Positions 50,431 through 58,342 of a stretch of 64,000 nt of DNA are shown here, piece by piece (position 1 is the stretch's first letter; each line of letters opens with the position of its first letter). The notes beneath the pieces were generated by a model, which saw only the letters and a list, made by a program, of their open reading frames with translations, was not told the DNA's origin and did no database searches. Made by a program: the position numbers and the translations under genes. This DNA is from CBDATA01 sp965202845 (GTDB lineage: Bacteria > Acidobacteriota > Vicinamibacteria > Marinacidobacterales > Marinacidobacteraceae), in NCBI GenBank assembly GCA_965202845.1, contig OZ241856.1:1178001-1242000 (forward strand). Reading direction: 5' to 3'.

Positions 50431-51729
50431 TCAGGGGCGCCAGGGGGGCGCGGTGAGATCGCGCGGCGGCGGGTCGGAGAGTTCCCTTCCCTCGGGGCGG
50501 CCGCCGAGGCCGGAGTCGAGGAAGTCGGCGACCCGGTTCCAGAACACCCCGCGGGGCGGATAGTTGTCGAACCCATGCTCGCCGCCGGGGAGGACCCAGC
50601 GGATCGAGGGGAGGCCGGCGGCGCGCCGCGCCTCGTGCATCGTTTCGCTGTGCTCCGGCGGGATCTGCCGGTCCTGGTCTCCGTGGATGAACAGCACCGG
50701 GCCGGGAATCCGGGTGATTTCGTCCAGCGGACGCACGCTTCGGAGATGGAGTCCGGTGCGGATCCGGACGAGAAGCGCCAGCGGACCGCGGAGCAGGAGG
50801 GATCCGCCCCGCGAGACCAGCATGCTTCCGGCGGCGTCCCAGAGGTCCCGGTAGGGGGCGTCCAGGGCGAGCGCCGGCAGGTCGCCCAGTTCCGCCGCCG
50901 CGTAGATCGCCGCCGCCGCGCCGTTGGACGTCCCGAAGACGGTCACCCGCCCGGCGTCCACCTCGGGACGGTCGCGGAGCCATTCCACCATCGCCCGGAC
51001 GTCGTGCCGTTCGTTCAGGGTGTAGGTGATGTAGCGCCCCTCGCTGGTGCCCCGCCCGGAGAGGTCCATCGTCAGCAGCCCGTAGCCGCGATGGTGGAGG
51101 AAATCCCCCGCCTGTTCCAGCGCCTGGAAGCGGGAGGAATGGGCGCCGTGCACCCAGACCACCGCCCGTCCGTCGGCGTCCTCGGGCGGCGGCAGCCACC
51201 AGCCGCGCAGCCGGAAGCCGCTCTCCGACTCCATCTCCACATCCTCCCAGGGAAGGCCCAGGTCGCCGGGGTGCCGAATCCAGGGGTCCAGGCGAAGCCG
51301 GAGCCGAAGCTCACGCCCGTCGCGCACCACGTCGAGCGGCACTTCGTCCCCGGCGAGCCGGGTGCGGACCAGCCCCCCGGTCGCGTCCCGGGAGTTGTCG
51401 TAGGCGACCCCGTCCACCGCAGTCACCAGGTCGCCGGCGGCGAGGCCGGCGTCGCGCCCCTTGCCCGACACCCGGCGCATGATGAAGCCGCCGCCCCCGT
51501 CCTCCCGGGGAACCGAAAATCCGAGGAAGGCGACGCCGGGGGTGGGACCCTCGCGCGGCGGGACGGCGCCGGCGAAGCCGGCCGAATCCGGGGTGCGGCG
51601 CAGCCCGGTGGTGTAGGCGAGCGCCATCCGGTCGAGCATCCGGACCGCAACCGCCAGCAGCAGGACGAGGACGGCGGCGAGCGCGCCGGCGAGCAGGCGG
51701 CGGGGGCGGCGGGAGGCGAGCCTCGGCAT
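50431..51729 (-). CDS. PDZ-domain alpha/beta hydrolase
   Basis: A 432-residue protein with one N-terminal membrane helix (about 12-33), a PDZ-like domain (about 65-155; GFIMRRVSGKGRDAGLAAGDLVTAVDG) and an alpha/beta-hydrolase domain (about 165-420). The nucleophile elbow is GTSNGA, the acid lies in IHGDQDRQ and the histidine in GGEHGF. It should be anchored with its domains in the periplasm, acting as peptidase or esterase. It is the first gene of the seven-gene minus-strand run, divergent from the sigma-factor gene across 70 bases. Confidence 0.85.
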   Translation of the reverse strand: MPRLASRRPRRLLAGALAAVLVLLLAVAVRMLDRMALAYTTGLRRTPDSAGFAGAVPPREGPTPGVAFLGFSVPREDGGGGFIMRRVSGKGRDAGLAAGDLVTAVDGVAYDNSRDATGGLVRTRLAGDEVPLDVVRDGRELRLRLRLDPWIRHPGDLGLPWEDVEMESESGFRLRGWWLPPPEDADGRAVVWVHGAHSSRFQALEQAGDFLHHRGYGLLTMDLSGRGTSEGRYITYTLNERHDVRAMVEWLRDRPEVDAGRVTVFGTSNGAAAAIYAAAELGDLPALALDAPYRDLWDAAGSMLVSRGGSLLLRGPLALLVRIRTGLHLRSVRPLDEITRIPGPVLFIHGDQDRQIPPEHSETMHEARRAAGLPSIRWVLPGGEHGFDNYPPRGVFWNRVADFLDSGLGGRPEGRELSDPPPRDLTAPPWRP

Positions 51730-51799
51730 CGTCCGCCAATTCTAGGGAGTGCACGTAATGTTTCCGCCGGGCCGGGCGTATGGAAGGATAGGGAGAGGC

Positions 51800-52372
51800 A
51801 TGCCGAGTGCTGAGGAAATCCGCCGACTGGTCGCCATCTGCCAGGAATCCGACCTGGCGCCGGGCAGCGAGGCGGACGCCGCGGAGGCGTGGGGAACCCT
51901 GTTCGCATGGTTCCACCCGCGGGTGCTCGGGATCTGCGGGCGTCTCGCGCCCGGCAAGGGCGAGGACATGGCGAGCGACGTGATGATGAAGGCGCGATTC
52001 CGGCTCGAAACCTTCGACCGCAGCCGGGATTTCGGTTCCTGGCTCTACCGGATCGCCGCCAACCGCTGCTGGGACGAGGTTCGCGCGTCCCGCCGCGACG
52101 AACCGCTGGACGATGCGCGGATGGACGCCATGGAGTCGACGGCGCCGACTCCGCTGGACCGGCTCCTCGCCGCCGAGCGGCGGAATCGAATCACGGGGGC
52201 GATCCAGGCGCTTCCGCTCCGCCAGCGGTTCGCGGTCACCCTCCGCTACGGGGCGGACCTGGGCTACGAGCGAATCGCGGAAACCCTGGGCGTCTCGAAG
52301 AACCACGTGGGGGTGCTGCTGCTCCGCGCCCGGCGGCGACTCCGGGACATCCTCCGGGAAGAGACGGCATGA
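51800..52372 (+). CDS. ECF-type RNA polymerase sigma factor
   Basis: A 190-residue sigma-70-like factor. Region 2 runs through about RFRLETFDRSRDFGSWLYRIAANRCWDEV; region 4 includes LPLRQRFAVTLRYGADLGYERIAETLGVSKNHVGVLLLRARRRLR. ATG 51800 (MPSAEEI) was chosen over 51749 because GGGAGAGG lies at ideal spacing. Its stop overlaps the next gene by ATGA. The product beside it begins with a zinc anti-sigma domain, so the two form a regulatory pair. Confidence 0.92.
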   Translation: MPSAEEIRRLVAICQESDLAPGSEADAAEAWGTLFAWFHPRVLGICGRLAPGKGEDMASDVMMKARFRLETFDRSRDFGSWLYRIAANRCWDEVRASRRDEPLDDARMDAMESTAPTPLDRLLAAERRNRITGAIQALPLRQRFAVTLRYGADLGYERIAETLGVSKNHVGVLLLRARRRLRDILREETA

Positions 52373-53967
52373 AGGCCCATCCCGCCGAACTCGAATTCCT
52401 GGCGCTCGAGGACGGCGAACTGGAAGCGACGGCGGCGGCCCGGATGCGGGAGCATCTGAAGGCGTGCGCCCGCTGCCGGGCGTTCGAGGAGGGACTGGCG
52501 CACGAGACGGCGGCGCTCCGGGAGGAGCTCGCCGCTCCCGCACCGGCGCCCCGGGAGGGCGCCGCGCGCCGCGAATTCGGCTGGGTGGTCGCCGCCGGGC
52601 TCACCCTTTCGGTCGGCGTGCTGGCGATCCGCCGGCTGTTTTTCACCGCCCGTGAACTCACCGATGCGGTTCCGGTGTCCGACCCCATTCCCTTCGCTTC
52701 CTGGCTCCTCACGTCCCTGCTGGATCCAGTCGCGCTGCTCCAAACCATCGCCCAGGGAGGCATTGTCTTGCTCAGTCTCATCGGAATCGGGGTGCTGTCC
52801 TCGGTCCTGCGCCGCTCCCGGAAGGCTCTGGCCCCGGCGCTCGTCGTCTTCGCGCTCCTTGATGCGCCCGCCGCCGAAGCCCTGCGGATCCTTCGATCCG
52901 GCGACTCCGAGGATTGCCGGATCGCCGCCGGCGAGGTCATCCGGGACGACGTGCTCCTCCTGTGCGGAAACACGACCATCGCCGGCACGGTGGAGGGGGA
53001 TGTCTTTGCGCTCGGCCAGACCATCGAAGTCTCCGGACGAGTGGCGGGGGACCTGATCGGCGCCGCCGAGCTGGTGGAGATTCCGGGAACGGTGGATTTC
53101 AGCGTCCGCGTCGCGGCGCAGCGGATTTCGGTGTCGGGCGCCATCGGTCGCTCGCTGATGGTCGTGGGACAGCGGATCACGGTGCGCCCCGGCGCGACGA
53201 TCGGCGGCGGCGCGACGCTGTTCGGCGACGAGGTGCGGATCGAGGGGGAGATCGGGGGCAACCTGCGCGCCGGCGGCGACGAGGTGCGTCTGGACGCCAG
53301 CGTGGGTGGGGACGCGCGCACCAGCGGCGGCGCGCTGGAATTCGGCCCTCGCGCCCGCGTCAACGGATCGGCGACCCACACCGGAGACCGGGAACCGAAC
53401 CGGCCGCCGGAGGGACTTCGAGTGGAATGGGACCCCTCCGACCAGGAAGCGGGTGAAGACGAGGAGGGGGCGACCGACGTGGCGCAGCGGGTGGCCGTCC
53501 GCTGGGCGGCGGGGGCGCTCCTGGGGCTTGTGCTGGCGCTCCTCGCCGGAGGTCCGCTCTCCCGGGTCGCCGCCGCGGCAAGGTGCCCGCTGGCGCCGAT
53601 CCTGATCGGCGCGGTTCTGGCGGTGGCGGTCCCGATCCTTGCAGTGCTGACCGCGATCACGGTGATCGGAATCCCCATCGCGGTCCTCGCCGTCCTGGGG
53701 TGGGCGTTCGCGCTCTACGCCGCCCGCATCGTGCTCGGGCTGGCGCTGGGCGAGTGGATTCTCGGCCCCGGCGCCACCCGGCTCGACCGGTTCTGGCGCA
53801 TCGCGCTCGGTCTTCTGATCCTGTGCGTCGCGGTCGAGATCCCGGTGCTGGGAACCGTGGTGGCGATTCTGACCGCCCTGCTCGGCTTGGGCGCGTTCGC
53901 CGTCCAGGCGTACCGGACGGTCAGCCGCCGTCCCGCCGGGGCGCCGGAGACAATCGCCCCATCGTGA
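52369..53967 (+). CDS. Anti-sigma (zinc-finger) / bactofilin-like membrane fusion protein
   Basis: A 532-residue fusion. Residues 1-60 carry the zinc anti-sigma motif HLKACARC (H-x3-C-x2-C). Helices near 72-90, 105-160 and 380-520 should span the membrane; the last region has several. Between them, residues 190-345 form glycine-rich beta-helical repeats resembling bactofilins (GTVEGDVFALGQTIEVSGRV, GSATHTG). The layout suggests that an extracytoplasmic polymer-like domain controls an ECF sigma factor. The short acidic segment before the C-terminal helices (PSDQEAGEDEEGATD) may be a linker. A regulatory role is inferred from the adjacent sigma gene. Confidence 0.8.
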   Translation: MKAHPAELEFLALEDGELEATAAARMREHLKACARCRAFEEGLAHETAALREELAAPAPAPREGAARREFGWVVAAGLTLSVGVLAIRRLFFTARELTDAVPVSDPIPFASWLLTSLLDPVALLQTIAQGGIVLLSLIGIGVLSSVLRRSRKALAPALVVFALLDAPAAEALRILRSGDSEDCRIAAGEVIRDDVLLLCGNTTIAGTVEGDVFALGQTIEVSGRVAGDLIGAAELVEIPGTVDFSVRVAAQRISVSGAIGRSLMVVGQRITVRPGATIGGGATLFGDEVRIEGEIGGNLRAGGDEVRLDASVGGDARTSGGALEFGPRARVNGSATHTGDREPNRPPEGLRVEWDPSDQEAGEDEEGATDVAQRVAVRWAAGALLGLVLALLAGGPLSRVAAAARCPLAPILIGAVLAVAVPILAVLTAITVIGIPIAVLAVLGWAFALYAARIVLGLALGEWILGPGATRLDRFWRIALGLLILCVAVEIPVLGTVVAILTALLGLGAFAVQAYRTVSRRPAGAPETIAPS

Positions 53968-55382
53968 ACCCGCTCCCCGCGCCCGTCCGCTCCCCCCATG
54001 CGGGGCCGACCGCGGCGCGCCGCCAGCTGAACGACCGGTTCGCCGAGCGCTTCGCCTTCAACCCGGCGTTCACCCGGAAGACGGTTTCGTACCAGGGGAA
54101 CCGGGATGTTCCCGGACTCCGCTGGATGAAGTACAAGGAGGGGTTTTCCAGGCCGCTGGTGGACTACCTGCTCGACCGGTACGAACCGACCCGCGTTCTG
54201 GACCCGTTCGCCGGTCTCGGCACGACCGCGCTGCTCGCCGCCGGGCGCGGCGTCCCGGCCACCGGCATCGAAATCATGCCAGTGGGCGCGCTCACCGGTT
54301 CCGGGATTGCGGCTGCCGCGGGCGGAATCTCCCGAGCTGCGTTTGATGCTGCCGCCGAGGCGCTCCGCGCCCGGATCCGGATGCCGCGAACCGCCGGCCC
54401 CGAACACGCCTTTCCCCATGTCCCGATCACCCGGGGCGCCTTCTCCCCTGCAACCGAAACCGACTTGGGGAGGGCCCGTGAATTCCTCGCCGGCATGGAC
54501 CAGGGCGCCGTCAGAACCCTGCTGCATTTCGCGTGCATGTCGGTGCTGGAAGATGCGAGCTTCACCCGCAAGGACGGGCAGTACCTTCGATGGGACGAGC
54601 GGTCTGGCCGGACGCTCCGCGCGAAGATGGACAAGGGCCACGTCCCCCCGTTCCCCGATGCGCTCGATGCCCGTCTCGCCGAAATCACCGGCGACCTGGA
54701 CGCCCTGAAACGCATCTTTGGCGGCGGCGAACCGGAAATCCTCTCCGGCTCGTCGCTCGTTCTGCTCAAGGACTTGCCGGAAGCCGCATACGATCTTGTG
54801 ATCACCTCGCCTCCCTACGCGAATCGATACGACTACACGCGCACCTACGCCTTGGAGCTCGCGTGGCTTGGATTCGGTCCGGAGGATTTCCGGCGGCTTC
54901 GCCAGGACCTGCTTTCGGCCACCGTCGAGAACCGGAGCAAACGGGATGCGTTGCGGAAGGCGTACCGCGTCCAGCCGGAGACCCTCGAGCGGGCGTTTGC
55001 CATGTACGAGGGACAGCATGCGCTCCATGAAGTCCTGGGCATCCTGCGAGCGCATGCAAAGGATCTCGGCAATCCGCACGTGATCCGGCTCCTGGAAGGG
55101 TACTTCCTGGAGATGGCGCTCATCGTCGCCGAGCTCGGGCGCGTCGTGAAGCCCGGCGGCCATGTCATCATGGTGAATGACAACGTGCAGTACCACGGCG
55201 AGGAAGTGCCGGTAGACCTGATTCTCGCGGACTTCGCCGAACGCGCCGGATTCGCCTGCAACACGATCTGGATGCTGGCGCGGGGCAAGGGAAACGCGAG
55301 CCAGCAGATGGGGCGCTTCGGTCGGCGCGAGATTCGGAAGTGCGTCTACGAGTGGGAGCGCACGGGAATGACGCGGACATGA
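53964..55382 (+). CDS. Orphan DNA methyltransferase (N4-cytosine/N6-adenine type)
   Basis: A 472-residue modification enzyme. The SAM-binding motif DPFAGLGTT (about residue 79) comes before the catalytic motif TSPPYANRYDYTRTYALE (about 281), an order different from the common beta-class methylases. A long inserted region (about 100-270) may be the target-recognition part. No restriction endonuclease gene is nearby. GTG 53964 overlaps the anti-sigma fusion stop by GTGA, and the stop overlaps the next gene by ATGA, so it is a full member of the ECF operon. Similar proteins occur as orphan methylases. The recognition site is unknown. Confidence 0.85.
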   Translation: MNPLPAPVRSPHAGPTAARRQLNDRFAERFAFNPAFTRKTVSYQGNRDVPGLRWMKYKEGFSRPLVDYLLDRYEPTRVLDPFAGLGTTALLAAGRGVPATGIEIMPVGALTGSGIAAAAGGISRAAFDAAAEALRARIRMPRTAGPEHAFPHVPITRGAFSPATETDLGRAREFLAGMDQGAVRTLLHFACMSVLEDASFTRKDGQYLRWDERSGRTLRAKMDKGHVPPFPDALDARLAEITGDLDALKRIFGGGEPEILSGSSLVLLKDLPEAAYDLVITSPPYANRYDYTRTYALELAWLGFGPEDFRRLRQDLLSATVENRSKRDALRKAYRVQPETLERAFAMYEGQHALHEVLGILRAHAKDLGNPHVIRLLEGYFLEMALIVAELGRVVKPGGHVIMVNDNVQYHGEEVPVDLILADFAERAGFACNTIWMLARGKGNASQQMGRFGRREIRKCVYEWERTGMTRT

Positions 55383-55825
55383 ACTGGCTGCAGCGGATGG
55401 TCGCCCGCCGAGACTCCCCGGAACCCCCTCCCCCGCCGCCCGGCCCCCGGGACCTTCAGATCGCGACGGCGGCGTTGCTGCTGGAGGTTTCGGGGGCGGA
55501 CGACCGGGTGGACGAGGCGGAACGCGCGGAGATTCGGCGGGCGCTCGGCGCCGCGTTCGGGCTCGCCCCCGAAGATCTCGCCGGCGTCCTGGAATCCGCC
55601 GGACAGCGCGCCGGGGAGGCGGTCTCGCTCCACGAGATCACCCGGCTGCTGGACCGCGCCTTCACCGCCGAGCAGAAGGGCGCCGTGATCGAACTCCTCT
55701 TCCGGGTGGCGTTCGCCGACGCCTTCCTGGACGGCGAGGAGGAACTCCTGATCCGCAAGGCGGCCACCCTGCTCCATGTGGAGCATCCGGAATTCGTCGC
55801 GGTGCGGAAGCGGGCGCAGTCCTGA
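55379..55825 (+). CDS. TerB-like (tellurite-resistance TerB/DUF533-type) protein
   Basis: A 148-residue helical protein. A proline-rich start (PEPPPPPPGPRD) is followed by the TerB-like core with two EF-hand-like acidic loops, ADDRVDEAERAEIRRAL and ADAFLDGEEELLIRKA. TerB proteins bind divalent metals and associate with membranes and stress or defence systems. It is the fourth gene of the ECF operon. Tellurite resistance itself is not implied. Confidence 0.8.
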   Translation: MNWLQRMVARRDSPEPPPPPPGPRDLQIATAALLLEVSGADDRVDEAERAEIRRALGAAFGLAPEDLAGVLESAGQRAGEAVSLHEITRLLDRAFTAEQKGAVIELLFRVAFADAFLDGEEELLIRKAATLLHVEHPEFVAVRKRAQS

Positions 55826-55851
55826 CCCGCGCCCCGGTCAGAAATCGCCAA

Positions 55852-56931
55852 TCAGGAATCGCCGATCCGGTCCAGGTGCGCGAGCGTCGCGTCGGTCACT
55901 TCGGCGGAACCCGCCGTCCCGCCCAGGTCGGGAGTGAGAACCGCGCCCCGCAGACACCCGGACACCGCCTCCCGGACAGCCGCCGCCTCCCGGCGCAGCC
56001 CGAAGCCCAGATCCAGCATCATCGCCGCCGAGGAGATCGCCGCCAGCGGGTTCGCCGTTCCCTTCCCCGCGATGTCGGGCGCCGATCCGTGCACCGGCTC
56101 GTAGAGGCCGGCGCCGTCCCCGATGCTGGCGGAGGGGAGCAGTCCCAGCGATCCGGCCAGCACCGAGGCCTCGTCGCTCAGGATGTCGCCGAACAGGTTG
56201 CCGGTGAGAATCACGTCGAACGCCCGCGGATCGCGGATGATCTCCATCGCCGCCCGGTCCACGTACATGTGCTCCAGCTCCACCTTCGGGTAGTCCCCGG
56301 CCACTCGGATCACCGTTTCGCGCCAGAGCGCGGAGGACTCCAGCACATTCGCCTTGTCCACCGAAAGCGCCCGCCCCCGACGACGTTCGGCGGCGCGGAA
56401 CGCGACCCGCGCGATGCGCTCGATCTCGCGAACCTCGTAGCGCAGGGTGTTCACTCCCGCCCGCCCGGGGCCGGTTCCGCTCACCCCGCGCGGCTCGCCG
56501 TAGTAGATCCCGCCGGTCAGCTCCCGAACGATGAGCAAGTCGGCGCCCTCGATGGCGGCGGGGCGGAACGGGGAATGGTCGAACACCCGCTCCACCCGCA
56601 CCGGACGCAGGTTGGCGTAGGCCCCCAGCATCCGGCGAAGCGTCAGCAGCGCCCGTTCCGGCCGTTCCGCCTGGGGAAGCCGGTCGTGACGCGGATCGCC
56701 GACCGCGCCCAGCAGGATCGCCCGCGCCCCGGCGCAGGCTTCCCGCGTATCCTCCGGGAACCCGACTCCGAACCGGTCCCACGCCTCTCCGGCGAACGGG
56801 AACCGCCGCATCTCCAGGCGGTGGCCGAAGCGTTGGGCGACCCGCTCCAGAACCCGCGCCGCCTCGCGCGTCACTTCCGGCCCGATTCCGTCGCCGGGCA
56901 GACAGACCACCGGGATGTCCATGACGCGCAT
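55852..56931 (-). CDS. leuB: 3-isopropylmalate dehydrogenase
   Basis: A 359-residue decarboxylating dehydrogenase of leucine biosynthesis. The signature for metal and substrate binding reads NLFGDILSDEASVLAGSLGLLPSAS, and the N-terminus VVCLPGDGIGPEVTREA is typical. The tyrosine and lysine catalytic residues can be placed in GGIYYGEP and SVDKANVLE. The other leu genes are not in the window. It faces the TerB gene convergently and diverges from the DUF502 gene. Confidence 0.95.
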   Translation of the reverse strand: MRVMDIPVVCLPGDGIGPEVTREAARVLERVAQRFGHRLEMRRFPFAGEAWDRFGVGFPEDTREACAGARAILLGAVGDPRHDRLPQAERPERALLTLRRMLGAYANLRPVRVERVFDHSPFRPAAIEGADLLIVRELTGGIYYGEPRGVSGTGPGRAGVNTLRYEVREIERIARVAFRAAERRRGRALSVDKANVLESSALWRETVIRVAGDYPKVELEHMYVDRAAMEIIRDPRAFDVILTGNLFGDILSDEASVLAGSLGLLPSASIGDGAGLYEPVHGSAPDIAGKGTANPLAAISSAAMMLDLGFGLRREAAAVREAVSGCLRGAVLTPDLGGTAGSAEVTDATLAHLDRIGDS

Positions 56932-56966
56932 GGTAAGGGGCGCCTCCGCACATAGACTCCGCGCCC

Positions 56967-57635
56967 GTGTCCGAAGCGAAACGAACCTGGGGGGAGGCGT
57001 TCCGGCGCTACCTGCTGCGCGGCCTGCTGATCTGGATTCCGCTCGGCGCGGTGGCGCTCGCCGCCCGGCTGCTGTATTCCATCTTCTCCGCCTGGCTCTT
57101 CCCCTCGTTCACCTGGGAAGCCCGGCTGATGGCGCTGCTTTCGGTGGTTGCGGCGCTGATCGCCACCGGCTGGCTGGTATCCCACTTCGGGGTCGCCCGC
57201 TACCTGTTCCGGGCGCTGGTGGACCGCCCGCTGCGCGGCATTCCCGGCATCCGCTGGGTCTATTCGGGCGCCCGCAGCCTGCTCGACGCCCTGCTGACCC
57301 CCGGAAACGCGCTCGGCCGGGTGGTGCTGGTGGAGTACCCCCGGCGCGGCCTCCACTCGATCGCGTTCCGCATGTCGGGGAACCTGGGCGAGGTTCAGGA
57401 GCGGGTCCGCGCCAAGATGGCCCAGGGCGACGGCAACCGGGAAATCATCGCGCTCTTCGTCCCCACTACCCCGAACCCCACTTCCGGGGTGGTCATCACC
57501 ACCCCCCGGGACGAGGTCATCGAGCTGGACATGTCGCGGGAGCAGGCGCTCCAGATGATCATCTCGCTGGGCGTGGTGGTGCCGGACTGGAAGGCGGCGG
57601 TCGCCTCGAAACCCCCGGACGAAGGCGCGGATTGA
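56967..57635 (+). CDS. DUF502 family membrane protein
   Basis: A 222-residue protein with two N-terminal membrane helices (about 17-40 and 54-76) followed by a soluble C-terminal domain containing GIPGIRWVYSGARSLLDAL and ALFVPTTPNPTSGVVITTP, both typical of DUF502. The function is unknown. GTG 56967 is used. The stop overlaps the following gene as TTGA. Confidence 0.85.
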   Translation: MSEAKRTWGEAFRRYLLRGLLIWIPLGAVALAARLLYSIFSAWLFPSFTWEARLMALLSVVAALIATGWLVSHFGVARYLFRALVDRPLRGIPGIRWVYSGARSLLDALLTPGNALGRVVLVEYPRRGLHSIAFRMSGNLGEVQERVRAKMAQGDGNREIIALFVPTTPNPTSGVVITTPRDEVIELDMSREQALQMIISLGVVVPDWKAAVASKPPDEGAD

Positions 57636-58342
57636 AGCGCGAGCCGCTCATCGCCGCCGACTTCCCCGGCGCCGCGTTTCCCCCCGGCAGCCGGGTCCGG
57701 TTCGCCCATCAGGGCGCCCCGGTCGTCGGCATGGTCGCCGAGCTCCGGGCCTTCCGCGCCGTCGTCCTGACCAGCGACCGGGAACGATGGCGGGTCCCCT
57801 ACCCCCTGCTCGAAGTGGTCGAACCGGTTCCGGCGCCGGAATGCGCGCTTCCGGACGTCGAGGCGCTGGCCGGCCGCCTGTTCGCGCGCCACAAGGCGCA
57901 GAGCGGCCTGGACGCCCGGTGGACGTTCGGGTTCGATCTCTCCACCTCCCGCGCCGGGATCTGCCGCCAACGGGCCCAGCGCATCACCCTGTCGGTGAGC
58001 TATTGCCTGCGGGCGACCCGCGCCGAGATCGAGGACACCCTGCTGCACGAGATCGCCCACGCGATCGTCGGGGGCGAGCACGGCCACGACGCCGTCTGGC
58101 GCGCCAAGGCGCGGGAGATCGGCTGCACCGCCAAACGCTGCCACGAAGTCGTTCACACCGTGGCCCGCTGGGTCGGCGCCTGCGGCTGCCCGGAGCCGTG
58201 GTTCCGACAGCGCATGAGCGTCAAGCTGCGCTACGGCGGGCGCTGCAAGAAGTGCCGACGCCCCATCGAGTGGCGCTGGAACAGCGACGGAGCGGAAGGC
58301 GCTACACGACCCCCTGATCCATCATCGCGTCAGCGACCTTGA
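57632..58342 (+). CDS. SprT-like zinc metalloprotein
   Basis: A 236-residue protein. The gluzincin-like motif LLHEIAHAIVGGEHGH (about residue 138) is the SprT-type active site. A C-terminal zinc-ribbon-like pattern (CGCPEPWFRQRM, CKKCRRPIEWRW) follows. SprT relatives include DNA-protein-crosslink proteases and translation-related proteins. The start is TTG 57632, inside a TTGA overlap. The 3' end overlaps the convergent gdhA by 41 bases, and the last residues (ATRPPDPSSRQRP) look unconserved. Confidence 0.8.
   Translation: MKREPLIAADFPGAAFPPGSRVRFAHQGAPVVGMVAELRAFRAVVLTSDRERWRVPYPLLEVVEPVPAPECALPDVEALAGRLFARHKAQSGLDARWTFGFDLSTSRAGICRQRAQRITLSVSYCLRATRAEIEDTLLHEIAHAIVGGEHGHDAVWRAKAREIGCTAKRCHEVVHTVARWVGACGCPEPWFRQRMSVKLRYGGRCKKCRRPIEWRWNSDGAEGATRPPDPSSRQRP

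Noticed and set aside
55852..55880. Direct repeat aatcgcc near the leuB stop
   Set aside because: Too short and degenerate to be more than chance.
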